59,385 nucleotides of DNA from an uncultured Christensenella sp. (GCA_910577435.1 CAJTLV010000008.1:48157-107541), one strand, 5' to 3'. Positions 16,633-24,029 are shown, counted from the stretch's first letter. Notes: generated from the sequence alone by a model not told the origin. Program-made: numbers and translations.

Positions 16633-16920
16633 CTATGCCTTAAAGTCGATTTTGCCCGAATTGTTGTTGAAGCTGTTAGATACCGTAACCGTCTTTTTCG
16701 GCTCGGCGTACTCGTGTATGCAAAGAATGTCGTTAGCGTCAAGGTCGAGCACGTCGCAAAGGTTTGCGAGCGTGTCCACCGCTGGCATAGCTCTACCCGA
16801 AAGGTATTGCCCGATTGACGATTGAATAATGCCGACACGTTTTGCAATCTCGGTTTGCGTTAGACCGCTATTACGAATAGCCGCAACGAGTTTAGCCCGA
16901 ATTTGCTCATTAGTAATCAT
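16633..16920 (-). CDS. Cro/CI-type repressor of the element
   Basis: 95 residues from ATG 16920 (SD AGGTGG upstream; an alternative GTG lies at 16929). The helix-turn-helix spans residues about 14-60 (LTQTEIAKRVGIIQSSIGQYLSGRAMPAVDTLANLCDVLDL). It is divergent from the sigma-like gene, and three copies of a 17-bp palindrome lie between them. It is the obvious repressor of both promoters. Confidence 0.8.
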   Translation of the reverse strand: MITNEQIRAKLVAAIRNSGLTQTEIAKRVGIIQSSIGQYLSGRAMPAVDTLANLCDVLDLDANDILCIHEYAEPKKTVTVSNSFNNNSGKIDFKA

Positions 16921-16951
16921 AAACACCACCTAAAAGAGATTACGTATATTT

Positions 16952-17025
16952 TAACGTACATGACGTTAAAATGCTTGACTTAACGTCAATGACGATATAT
17001 ACTGTCCGTAACGTCAATGACGTTA
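16952..17025. promoter_or_regulatory. Three palindromic operators in the divergent promoter region
   Basis: Copies at 16952-16968, 16981-16997 and 17009-17025, consensus TAACGTCAATGACGTTA (perfect in the third copy, one or two changes in the others). The middle copy fills exactly the spacer between a -35 and a -10 box; the first overlaps the likely repressor promoter. Confidence 0.8.
16975..17003 (+). promoter_or_regulatory. Promoter of the sigma-like gene
   Basis: TTGACT 16975-16980, 17-nt spacer occupied by the second operator, TATACT 16998-17003. Binding of the repressor would block polymerase directly. Confidence 0.8.
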
Positions 17026-17052
17026 AATCTACATCAAAAGGACGGTGAACAT

Positions 17053-18249
17053 ATGGCAAACAAGGACTTTTGGCACGGCTGGAAAACGACAGCCGAACAG
17101 TGCGAGCAGATACGCAACGGCGATATAGCGGCGTGGAATGAATGGTACTTTGACAACCTTGACCGCATACGGCGAATGGCGTACAATTACGCCCGAAAAT
17201 TCGAGCAATATCAAGGCCTCGAGCAAGACATGATAAACGGCGTATACGCTGATTTAGAGTGCTTCAAGCTGTCCGAGCAAACGCCCGTGAACAGCGGTAA
17301 AACAATGTCGCAATTCGTTTACAAATCGTTTGAGTACGTCTGCGACGGCGGTTACGCTTATTTATACAACAATAACCGAAAAATGCTTTCGGGCGATTAC
17401 AAAGTGCGATACACGAGCATAGACGCGCCGATATATGGCAAGCGCAGTAAGCGCGATAATGACGGCGTATGTGTTGCCGACATTTTGACCGCCGACGAAC
17501 CCGAAGCGGCAACGCCCGACAACACCGAGATTTACATAACTCAAGTATGCAAGCTGTTGAAGCAGTACCCGAAAATGTTGCAGTTCTATGAGCTGTACAT
17601 GCGCGGCTTCGATAACGTCGAGATAGCCGAGTTTATGGGCATAACGCAAAGTAACGTGTTGCATTACTTGCAACGGCTCGGCAAGCGGCTTTTCAAGCTC
17701 AAAGGCGATATATTGCCCATTATTGAGCGTTACGGTGAAATAGATTGCACGCGCTTTTATGGCATGGAAAGGCAAGAACGGCGTACAAGGGGCAAAAACG
17801 CGCCTAAAACCGACGAAATGACCGATTATGAGTACAAGCACATGTACGGCGCTTCCGCGCTGTGGAAGCGAAATAACGCCGAAAAACGCAAGGAATACAA
17901 CCGCGAGTATTACGCACGGCGTAAAATCGCACAGCACGCCGACGGTATGAGCGCGGACGGGAGAAGCCTGCGCCGTCGCGCTCATACCGTCGGCGTGCTA
18001 GTGCCGAATGATGATAATCCACAGTTTTCCCACACGCTCGACAACTATATACCCGAACATGAGCAAACTAAAAAGCACAATATGTTGTACATACCGTGCT
18101 TTTTAGGTGGTGGAGATAGTGGGACTCGAACCCATGACCTATGCGTTGCGAACGCATCGCTCTACCAACTGAGCTATATCCCCATAAATTGCATTATTAA
18201 GTTTATCATAAAGAGGCTCGTTTGTAAAGCGATTTGCCGCTTTTTTTGA
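17053..18249 (+). CDS. Sigma-70-like protein of the element; 3' end altered by integration
   Basis: Start ATG 17053 (SD AAGGACGG). Residues about 10-60 resemble sigma region 2 (AWNEWYFDNLDRIRRMAYNYARKF). Residues about 165-225 resemble region 4 (MLQFYELYMRGFDNVEIAEFMGITQSNVLHYLQRLGKRLFKL). A basic NREYYARRK segment and a variable tail follow. In this integrated copy the frame runs antisense through tRNA-Ala (GDSGTRTHDL...) to 18249, which is an artefact of the junction. In an excised circle it would cross the 26-bp att and stop 12 codons later, overlapping the ribbon-helix-helix gene. Probably a positive regulator of element genes; that role is inferred. Confidence 0.7.
   Translation: MANKDFWHGWKTTAEQCEQIRNGDIAAWNEWYFDNLDRIRRMAYNYARKFEQYQGLEQDMINGVYADLECFKLSEQTPVNSGKTMSQFVYKSFEYVCDGGYAYLYNNNRKMLSGDYKVRYTSIDAPIYGKRSKRDNDGVCVADILTADEPEAATPDNTEIYITQVCKLLKQYPKMLQFYELYMRGFDNVEIAEFMGITQSNVLHYLQRLGKRLFKLKGDILPIIERYGEIDCTRFYGMERQERRTRGKNAPKTDEMTDYEYKHMYGASALWKRNNAEKRKEYNREYYARRKIAQHADGMSADGRSLRRRAHTVGVLVPNDDNPQFSHTLDNYIPEHEQTKKHNMLYIPCFLGGGDSGTRTHDLCVANASLYQLSYIPINCIIKFIIKRLVCKAICRFF
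18070..18104 (-). terminator. Element-borne replacement terminator for tRNA-Ala
   Basis: On the minus strand, directly after the tRNA CCA end, AAAAAGCAC (18104-18096) pairs with GTGCTTTTT (18078-18070). It lies inside the sigma-like coding frame, so the same DNA serves both roles. Confidence 0.6.
18108..18133. repeat. Attachment-site direct repeat, tRNA-proximal copy
   Basis: Identical to 15483-15508; part of the intact tRNA-Ala gene. Confidence 0.9.
18108..18183 (-). tRNA. tRNA-Ala (anticodon CGC)
   Basis: 76 nt with an encoded CCA. Acceptor GGGGATA/TATCTCC, D-arm GCTC/GAGC, anticodon stem ATGCG/CGCAT with loop TTCGCAA (anticodon CGC, reading GCG) and a T-arm with TTCGAGT. The outer pair of the T-stem is a mismatch. 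Its 3' 26 bp form the att site of the inserted element. Confidence 0.92.
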
Positions 18250-18389
18250 GATTTTTGTTTTTTGCAGCGGGATCCGGAAATACTATTTCCGCATAATTTC
18301 AAATAAAAAAAGATATTATAATACTTATAACTTAAATTACAGCGATTAATTTCTTCATTTTAATCTATGACTGTTCTAAAATAGGCAAT

Positions 18390-18716
18390 ATGAATATCGA
18401 TTATAAATTGATAGGCGGCAGGATCAAAGCCGAAAGGAATAGACGCGGATTGACGCAGGAAAACCTCGCAGAGAAACTCGACGTATCGGTAGGTTATGTA
18501 AGTCAAATAGAGCGCGGAGTTACTAAGATCAGTCTCGACACTCTTGCCGAGATTTCAAACGTACTCAAATGCGACATTGCCAAGTTGATTACGGGTACGG
18601 TTATCGGTGGGGAGAATTATATGAGCGCAGAACTGAATGAGTGTTATGCATCGCTCGATAAGCGTGATAGGCAATTGTTGAGCGATTTTATAAAATTGCT
18701 TGCAAGGCGTATGTGA
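18390..18716 (+). CDS. XRE-family transcriptional regulator
   Basis: 108 residues. N-terminal helix-turn-helix (LIGGRIKAERNRRGLTQENLAEKLDVSVGYVSQIERGVTKISLDTLAEISNVL), then a short C-terminal helix (LNECYASLDKRDRQLLSDFIKLLARRM). No enzyme or ligand domain. No SD precedes ATG 18390, but TAAAAT at 18377-18382 would start the mRNA within a base or two of it, so it may be leaderless (the -35 is weak). It lies 18 nt upstream of the RadC-like gene and may be co-transcribed with it. Confidence 0.82.
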   Translation: MNIDYKLIGGRIKAERNRRGLTQENLAEKLDVSVGYVSQIERGVTKISLDTLAEISNVLKCDIAKLITGTVIGGENYMSAELNECYASLDKRDRQLLSDFIKLLARRM

Positions 18717-18734
18717 TTTGCGTTACGCGGCGAA

Positions 18735-19784
18735 ATGATGAAGCGCGACGAAAATGATATAGACAAATCGCGCGGCGGAGATAGCTCCGACGGCGTGGAT
18801 AATATTAAAGACGAGTCGGCGGCGACGATTTCCGCGTCGGACGCCGACGAATCCTATCGCGCCGTCGCCGAACGCGAGCGGCTTAAACGCATTGCCGATT
18901 TCGAACGGTCACTGACCGAAACGGTGGGCAAAACGGATAAAGAGAAAGGCGGATCCGTCGTTTTCCCGCGTCAGAAAAGCGCGCCTGCGAAAAAGTCGGG
19001 TATTAAGAAGAGAAACATTCACGCGGGTCATCGAGCGCGTTTGAGAGAATCGGCGCGTCGGGATTCCGATTTAACGTCGTTCAGCGATATAGAGATATTG
19101 GAACTGTTGCTGTCCAACGCCGTTCCGCGCAAGGACACCAATCCGATAGCGCACGCACTGCTCGACAAGTTCGGTAGCCTGCTGGGCGCTATACGCGCGC
19201 CGTTTTCCGAGCTGGTGAAAATTCCGTCGATGACCGAGAATGCGGCGAGACTTCTCGGATTGCTTCCGATTATCGGTATGCGCGACGAAGCGGGCGAAGT
19301 TCGTATGCCGTCGCACTTCGATCTGGCGAGCCTTATGATCTCTATGTTCGTCGGCAGTGACGACGATTGTACATATGCGGTGTTTCTCGACGGCGAGTTC
19401 GGCTTGATCGCGTTAGAACGTCACGATACGAAAGAATTCGTCGATCGCGCCGCCGTAGTCGGGTCGGTATGTAAATACAGCGCGAAATACGTACTGACCG
19501 CGCGACGCGGCGGCGGAGCGTTCCCGAACATATCCGAGTTTACTGCCGAGATTTCGGCGTTGAAAGAATTGCTTTACAGTGTCGGCGCGACTTTGCTCGA
19601 CTGTATGGTTGTATGCGATTTCGGTTATTACTCGCTCGGAACGACCGCGCTTGTCGGCGCATCGCCCGAATTCGTATTTTTTCCGCTTCAAACATTTTCG
19701 CGTGCGCCCGAACTCGTGATGAAAATAATCGGGCATAGACCGATCGAACGTTTTGACGGGGATATGGACGAGAAAGACGAATAG
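18735..19784 (+). CDS. RadC-like protein lacking the metal-binding motif
   Basis: 349 residues. The first about 95 are charged and poorly ordered. Residues about 97-185 match the RadC N-terminal helix-hairpin-helix part (HAGHRARLRESA...FSDIEILELLLSNAVPRKDTNPIAHALLDKFGSL). The C-terminal MPN/JAB-like domain ends in LLDCMVVCDFGYYSL, matching the RadC LLDHhhhGdggY region. Where RadC has the zinc motif HNHPSG this protein has ARRGGG, and the later Asp is also changed, so it should not bind metal. It is probably a structural or regulatory relative. RadC function itself is uncertain. Confidence 0.75.
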   Translation: MMKRDENDIDKSRGGDSSDGVDNIKDESAATISASDADESYRAVAERERLKRIADFERSLTETVGKTDKEKGGSVVFPRQKSAPAKKSGIKKRNIHAGHRARLRESARRDSDLTSFSDIEILELLLSNAVPRKDTNPIAHALLDKFGSLLGAIRAPFSELVKIPSMTENAARLLGLLPIIGMRDEAGEVRMPSHFDLASLMISMFVGSDDDCTYAVFLDGEFGLIALERHDTKEFVDRAAVVGSVCKYSAKYVLTARRGGGAFPNISEFTAEISALKELLYSVGATLLDCMVVCDFGYYSLGTTALVGASPEFVFFPLQTFSRAPELVMKIIGHRPIERFDGDMDEKDE

Positions 19785-19806
19785 CGCCCGAACGGGCCGA
19801 AAAGAA

Positions 19807-19828
19807 AAGCGCGGAGAGATCCGCGCTT
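19807..19828 (-). terminator. Terminator of spo0A
   Basis: A 9-bp perfect stem (19807-19815 with 19820-19828, AAGCGCGGA/TCCGCGCTT). On the minus strand it is followed by TTTTCTTTT, so it serves spo0A; it may also slow the plus-strand transcript. Confidence 0.7.
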
Positions 19829-19862
19829 GACGTTACACGATTATTTGCGGCTTGTCCGAATG

Positions 19863-20591
19863 TCATACGCTTTCGAGCAACATTTTATCGGCGACGAGTG
19901 CGATAAATTCGCCGTTGGTCGGTTTTTCGTTATGGTTGTAGACGCGCACGCCGAACAGCGTATTGATGTTTTCGATTTTGCCGCGATTCCAAGCGACTTC
20001 GATCGCGTGACGGATGGCGCGCTCCACTTTGCTCGGACTTGTATTGAAATGTTCGGCAACTTCCGGATATAGCCGTTTGGTTATGGAGTTTATTATTTCG
20101 GGGCTGTCTATTGTCATTTTTATCGCCTCGCGCAGATACTGATAACATTTGATATGCGCGGGAATGCCGACGGTGATGAAAATATTGCTTATCTTTTCGT
20201 CCATCGAGCGGTTCTTGGCGGAGGGACGTTTGGTATTGACCGCCTCTATTATGCGTTCGTCCAGAACGGAGAACGAAACGGGTTTCATCATATAAAAGTC
20301 CGCGCCGAGTCCCATCGCTTTGGAAATGAACGCGTCTTGAGAAAGCGCGGACACGACGATAATCTTCATATTGCCTTTGTCGACGCGTTCGAGTACCGAA
20401 AACCCGTCGAGCGTCGGCATAACGAGATCGAGCAAAAGCACATCGGGACGCGCGATGTCCAAACGTTCGAGCGCTTCCGCCCCGTTCTTTGCCGTTTCGA
20501 CCAATTCTATCTTGTCCGACGCGGCAAAATGCGTGCGCGCTCCCGCTACGAATTCCTCGTTGTCGTCGCATATCATAACCCGAATTTTCAT
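19863..20591 (-). CDS. spo0A: Sporulation master regulator Spo0A
   Basis: 242 residues from the ATG at 20591, with AGGAG upstream; a longer frame lacks an SD. Receiver domain at residues 1-120 with the acidic pair in ICDDN, phospho-acceptor D55 (LLLDLVMP) and the Lys in MMKPVSF. The C-terminal Spo0A DNA-binding domain is at about 140-240, with the typical SPSKVERAIRHAIEVAW and HNEKPTNGEFIALVADKM. When phosphorylated it commits the cell to sporulation. A match to the 0A-box core (TGACGAA, 20710-20716) lies in its upstream region and may allow autoregulation. The start-proximal part of the family is fully conserved. Confidence 0.95.
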   Translation of the reverse strand: MKIRVMICDDNEEFVAGARTHFAASDKIELVETAKNGAEALERLDIARPDVLLLDLVMPTLDGFSVLERVDKGNMKIIVVSALSQDAFISKAMGLGADFYMMKPVSFSVLDERIIEAVNTKRPSAKNRSMDEKISNIFITVGIPAHIKCYQYLREAIKMTIDSPEIINSITKRLYPEVAEHFNTSPSKVERAIRHAIEVAWNRGKIENINTLFGVRVYNHNEKPTNGEFIALVADKMLLESV

Positions 20592-20639
20592 ACTTTTGTT
20601 GTCTCCTTTACTGTGGCGAATATACTCATATTTTAGCAT

Positions 20640-20907
20640 TTTCGCGATACTAACACAAGCCGAATATACGTGTGTAAAAAGGGTGCTTTTATCGTTTTTC
20701 GTCTCTTTTTGACGAAATTCGTAGAACCCGTTGCGTGAAAGGTCGGGAATGGTGGAAAAACGTGCGGAATTCGGGAGTATGCCGAAATTAGCCGTTTTCG
20801 GCGTCGATTTATAAAAAATCGGTGTGAATTTCGATAAAGTCCCTTAAAATGCTATGCAAATTTTGTCGAGTGTGGTACAATAGCGGTAAATTTCGGAGGT
20901 GTATAAC
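20640..20907. other. Divergent promoter region of spo0A and degV
   Basis: Holds the 0A-box-like TGACGAA (20710-20716) on the spo0A side. On the degV side there is a possible -10 (TACAAT, 20876-20881) without a good -35. No small gene is seen. Confidence 0.4.
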
Positions 20908-21777
20908 GTGGGTTTCATACTTGCAACAGATACTTCTTGCGATATTTACAGAAGTGAACTGAAAGCGCGCGGCATTGAATACAGACCGCTTGTCTATACG
21001 ATAGGCGACGACGCTTTTCCCGACGAGTTTTCGAGCGACGCGGAATATAAAGCGTTTTATGACGAAATTCGCGCCGGCAAAATGCCGACAACGTCTCAAA
21101 TAAATATCGCGGAACACGAAGAGTTTTTTACAATGCTCGCAGAGAAATATTCCGACGATATTCTTTACATAACGCTTTCGTCCGGGTTGTCGAGTACCAA
21201 TGCGAGCGCCGTCCACGCCGCGCAGACCGTGTCCGAAAAGACGGGGAGAACGATTTGCGTAGTCGATTCGCTGGGCGCGACCATAGCTGTGCGTCACGTC
21301 GTCGATGAGGCAGAACGGCTGAGAAATGAGGGCGTGCCGGTCGTCGACGCTGCGAAACAACTCGAAGACTTCGTTTCGCATATTCAGACTTGGTTTATGC
21401 CAGTCGACCTTATGCACTTAAAACGCGGCGGCAGAGTGTCGGGACCTGCGGCATATATAGGCACGGCGCTCAATATTAAACCTATAATATTTATAAACAA
21501 AGTAGGCGGCTTGACCGTTACGCACAAAATTCGCGGAGTGCCTAAGGCAATGGCTTTTATGGCGGATAAGCTCAAAAGCGACAGTGCCGAAGTTCCGCAT
21601 AAGTTTTATATCGCGTCCGCCGACAGTGAATACGCGGAGGAAATGCTCTGTCGAGCAAAAGCTGTCAGACCGGATTGCGAGGGCGAGATCGGTTGGATAG
21701 GCCCCGTCATCGGCGCGCATACGGGGTGCGGCGCAGTGGGAATATCGTTCATAGGGAACAAGCTTCGCGAGATATGA
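20908..21777 (+). CDS. DegV family fatty-acid-binding protein
   Basis: 289 residues from GTG 20908, placed 8 nt after a GGAGGT SD; a GTG at 20899 lies inside the SD and is rejected. DegV hallmarks: ATDTSCDI at the N-terminus, TSQI (MPTTSQINIAEHEEFF), SSGLSSTNASA, DSLGATIA, LKRGGRVSG and the closing GAHTGCGAVGISFIG. Firmicute DegV (FakB-like) proteins bind a fatty acid that FakA phosphorylates. No fakA neighbour is present, so the partner must be elsewhere. It ends in a strong terminator. Confidence 0.9.
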   Translation: MGFILATDTSCDIYRSELKARGIEYRPLVYTIGDDAFPDEFSSDAEYKAFYDEIRAGKMPTTSQINIAEHEEFFTMLAEKYSDDILYITLSSGLSSTNASAVHAAQTVSEKTGRTICVVDSLGATIAVRHVVDEAERLRNEGVPVVDAAKQLEDFVSHIQTWFMPVDLMHLKRGGRVSGPAAYIGTALNIKPIIFINKVGGLTVTHKIRGVPKAMAFMADKLKSDSAEVPHKFYIASADSEYAEEMLCRAKAVRPDCEGEIGWIGPVIGAHTGCGAVGISFIGNKLREI

Positions 21778-21795
21778 TCAAATTAAATAATAAGC

Positions 21796-21822
21796 AAAAA
21801 ACGGGCAAAACGCCCGTTTTTT
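21796..21822 (+). terminator. Terminator after degV
   Basis: An 11-bp perfect stem (21796-21806 with 21812-21822, AAAAAACGGGC/GCCCGTTTTTT). Confidence 0.9.
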
Positions 21823-21860
21823 GTCGGGCGGCGGGGCAGAGCGCATTTTGTACAAAATGC

Positions 21861-21889
21861 TTGACATAAGTCGTCGACCGTGATAAAAT
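21861..21889 (+). promoter_or_regulatory. Promoter of tRNA-Val
   Basis: TTGACA 21861-21866, 17-nt spacer, TAAAAT 21884-21889. Confidence 0.75.
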
Positions 21890-21923
21890 AACAATCACGA
21901 CGTAATGTCGAATCGAAAACAGC

Positions 21924-21998
21924 GGGCAATTAACTCAGCGGGAGAGTGCCACCTTCACATGGTGGAAGTCGAGGGTTCGAACCCCCCATTGCCCACCA
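21924..21998 (+). tRNA. tRNA-Val (anticodon CAC)
   Basis: 75 nt with an encoded CCA. Acceptor GGGCAAT/ATTGCCC, D-arm ACTC/GAGT, anticodon stem CCACC/GGTGG with loop TTCACAT (anticodon CAC), T-arm GAGGG TTCGAAC CCCCC. Followed at once by a terminator (GCACCG/CGGTGC and a T-run, 22005-22029). Confidence 0.92.
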
Positions 21999-22220
21999 CG
22001 AAAATGCACCGTATAGCGGTGCTTTTTTGTTGTGGGGATATGCAAATGAAAGACATAACGCCGCCGAGCGAGAACACAAAGGCAAACGCCAAGCGGTTCA
22101 GCGGCGACGCCTTTGTCCGCTCGGCGTTGCGGCTTCGTCGTTCGGTCGTTTCGTTGCGGCGGGTGCATAACCAAAGCCGCGAAGCGGCGCATTTGTTATA
22201 TACCTAGCCCCCGCCAAAGT
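21993..22220 (+). repeat. Structured repeat, copy A (after tRNA-Val)
   Basis: The first 39 bp (21993-22031: tRNA CCA end plus terminator) are identical to 22847-22885, and similarity continues for about 150 bp more. The body holds a long nested inverted repeat (CGAGCG/CGCTCG around ACAAAGGC/GCCTTTGT, about 22060-22127) and a second one starting GGCGGGTGC. No coding sense is seen in either strand beyond shadow frames. Confidence 0.7.
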
Positions 22221-22234
22221 GCCAAACATTTTTC

Positions 22235-22263
22235 TTGCAAAATTAACGTAAGACTGTTATAAT
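22235..22263 (+). promoter_or_regulatory. Promoter for a near-leaderless gene
   Basis: TTGCAA 22235-22240, 17-nt spacer, TATAAT 22258-22263; predicted +1 at 22270, three bases before ATG 22273. Confidence 0.7.
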
Positions 22264-22272
22264 GACATTGCT

Positions 22273-22809
22273 ATGGATTTATATCACTATTTCGATAAAA
22301 ACTATAAACCGTTTATGAACTTGTCCGATATACCGATTGAACAAGCCAAAGCTATTATTGCCCAAAGAAAAATAACCGATCCTAATTCGTTTTGCGCAAA
22401 ACGTCAAGATGACTATATGGAAAATAGACTGTACTATGAAAGCATTTTGCGGAATGAATTTTTGAAAAAGGGCGGAAAGATAGAAAGAAACGCCCCACAC
22501 TATATGGTTATAGAAAAATGTGATTGGTTAGCATCTTGGTATGAGAATAGTGCGTTTATAAGAATACCGATAGAAGATTTTGATTTGTCGACATTGTCAT
22601 TTACATACGGAGATTCCCACCCGACATTCAGTTCTCGTATTAACGACGGAAAAGAATATAGAAAAAGACTTTACTTATACGACGAAATATTGGGAATTAT
22701 CAAAAAATACGGACTACCGCAAGAATGGAATAAGGATGGTGAGTTCGGACCCGAACGATATATCGAAGTGCATATTTGGAGTGATAAGACCATTAAGCAC
22801 TATCTTTAA
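22273..22809 (+). CDS. Conserved hypothetical protein (LYHYF...PHYM type)
   Basis: 178 residues, AT-richer than its neighbours. The pattern LYHYFDKNYKPFMNLSDIP..., FCAKRQDDYMENR, FLKKGGK...APHYMVIEKCDWL, SFTYGDSHPTFSSR and GPERYIEVHIWSD looks like a family I recall only as uncharacterised in Clostridia. It is an alpha/beta-like protein with no membrane segment. It lies between two copies of a structured repeat, which suggests it arrived with, or was boxed in by, that duplication. No SD; the mRNA would have a leader of about 3 nt. Confidence 0.6.
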   Translation: MDLYHYFDKNYKPFMNLSDIPIEQAKAIIAQRKITDPNSFCAKRQDDYMENRLYYESILRNEFLKKGGKIERNAPHYMVIEKCDWLASWYENSAFIRIPIEDFDLSTLSFTYGDSHPTFSSRINDGKEYRKRLYLYDEILGIIKKYGLPQEWNKDGEFGPERYIEVHIWSDKTIKHYL

Positions 22810-22846
22810 CAAATAAATTATTTATTCGTTTTAGGTTACGACTGCT

Positions 22847-23076
22847 CCACCACGAAAATGCACCGTATAGCGGTGCTTTTTTGTTATGAAGATAAGCAAA
22901 GGAAAGACATAACGCCGCCGAGAGAACACAAAGGCGATCGCCAAGCGGTTCAGCGGCGACGCCTTCGGTCGCTCGGCGTTTCGGTTTTGTCGTTCGGTCA
23001 TATCGAAAGCGGCGGGTGCTTGATTGCTCAGCGACACGGCGCGCTTGTTTATACAAGCACCCGCCGCAGTGCCGAA
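22847..23076 (+). repeat. Structured repeat, copy B
   Basis: Begins with the same 39 bp as copy A, including the CCA-like end of tRNA-Val, but no tRNA precedes it. It ends in a 14-bp perfect stem (23009-23022 with 23054-23067, GCGGCGGGTGCTTG and its complement) that copy A has only in part. Confidence 0.7.
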
Positions 23077-23087
23077 TCAAACCGAAT

Positions 23088-23633
23088 TTATAGTTTTTCC
23101 GCAAGTGCGGCGGCTTTTTGACACCCGTCCGTTTTATTTATATCGCCTACATTTAATACGTCGGGTATAAGCACTTCCCCGATAGATTTCCATTTTAACA
23201 GAGCAATACTTCTTTCATAGGGAATGCGAACGCCGTCCATCACGGACATATCGTTCTCTTCGCAACACGCTATGAGCGCACATTGTTTACCCGAAATATC
23301 TTTACCCGCAACGCAGAATGAAAACAGCCTGTCTATTACGCCCTTGATCTGTGCGGGGAAAGAATACCAATATACGGGGGTAGTAAACACTATGACGTCC
23401 GCCTTTTCGATTTCCGGTGCAATAACATTGAAATCGTCGTCAAACGAACACGCTTTACCCGACTTAAAACAAGTTTCGCAAGCGCGGCAACCGCTTACTT
23501 TCTTTAATGCCGCGTCGAATCTTGTAATTGTATGCCCTTTGGCTTGCGCCGCTTTAATAAATGCGTCCGTCATAGCAAAACTGTTGCCGTTCTTTCTCGG
23601 ACTGCCGGTAACGACTATAATTTTCTTACCCAT
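23088..23633 (-). CDS. Flavodoxin-fold NAD(P)H-dependent FMN reductase
   Basis: 181 residues. FMN-binding loop GSPRKNGNSFAM at residues 10-21, then TPVYWYSFPAQIKGVIDRL, typical of the NADPH-dependent FMN reductase/iron-sulfur flavoprotein group. A CRACETC...GKACSF cysteine set follows KKVSG, common in clostridial members. The substrate is unknown. It lies 12 nt downstream of the NTF2-like gene, in the same direction, divergent from an HxlR regulator, so it may be a redox-stress pair. Confidence 0.85.
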   Translation of the reverse strand: MGKKIIVVTGSPRKNGNSFAMTDAFIKAAQAKGHTITRFDAALKKVSGCRACETCFKSGKACSFDDDFNVIAPEIEKADVIVFTTPVYWYSFPAQIKGVIDRLFSFCVAGKDISGKQCALIACCEENDMSVMDGVRIPYERSIALLKWKSIGEVLIPDVLNVGDINKTDGCQKAAALAEKL

Positions 23634-23645
23634 AATACAATCTCC

Positions 23646-24029
23646 TTATTTTTTAATCGTGTTTGAATTTTGGTTATACGCTTTTGCGACGCATTTCCAT
23701 TCGCCGTTCATTTTCAAAAGCAAAAGATAGTCGGTAAAATCTATGCGATTGCCCCAACTTTCTTCCAAAACGCGCACAACCGCAAGTGTTTCTTCCAAAG
23801 CAATAACGTCAATACGCGCCTTGAAATTCTTGTCGCCGCCGACGGTATCTACGTTGTGGTAGAATTGCCGTATCGAACCGTGTTCGAGTTCGCCGTCCAA
23901 ATAACCGAACAATACCGCTTCGTCAATAAATAACTTTTTTGCGTATTTGCTATCGCCTTCCGCAACGCTTTTGACAAAATTCATTGCCGCCGCTTCGACT
24001 GCCTGATACTCTTTAAGTTCCGCTCTCAT
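23646..24029 (-). CDS. NTF2-like protein (nuclear transport factor 2 fold)
   Basis: 127 residues. Pattern: EAAAMNFVKSVAEGDSKYAKKLFIDEAVLFGYLDGEL, then IDVIALEETLAVVRVLEESW, FTDYLLLLKMNGEWKCVAKAY. It resembles the putative lumazine-binding/SnoaL-like group. Role unknown. First gene of a two-gene unit with the flavoprotein, divergent from hxlR. Confidence 0.75.
   Translation of the reverse strand: MRAELKEYQAVEAAAMNFVKSVAEGDSKYAKKLFIDEAVLFGYLDGELEHGSIRQFYHNVDTVGGDKNFKARIDVIALEETLAVVRVLEESWGNRIDFTDYLLLLKMNGEWKCVAKAYNQNSNTIKK

Larger units (their letters stand above)
15483..18133. mobile_element. 2.6-kb integrated element with Rep, at the 3' end of tRNA-Ala
   Basis: Bounded by 26-bp direct repeats of the tRNA-Ala 3' end. 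It carries a ribbon-helix-helix gene, a rolling-circle-type Rep gene, a block of inverted repeats, a divergent repressor and a sigma-like gene. There is no tyrosine or serine recombinase gene. The intact tRNA is kept at one side and its old terminator is stranded at the other. This is the layout of a site-specific insertion of a small circular replicon; which enzyme inserted it is unknown. Confidence 0.8.

Noticed and set aside
21905..22207. Open frames running through tRNA-Val and the structured repeat
   Set aside because: They translate tRNA sequence; their apparent similarity to the frames at 22793-23104 comes from the DNA repeat, not from protein conservation.
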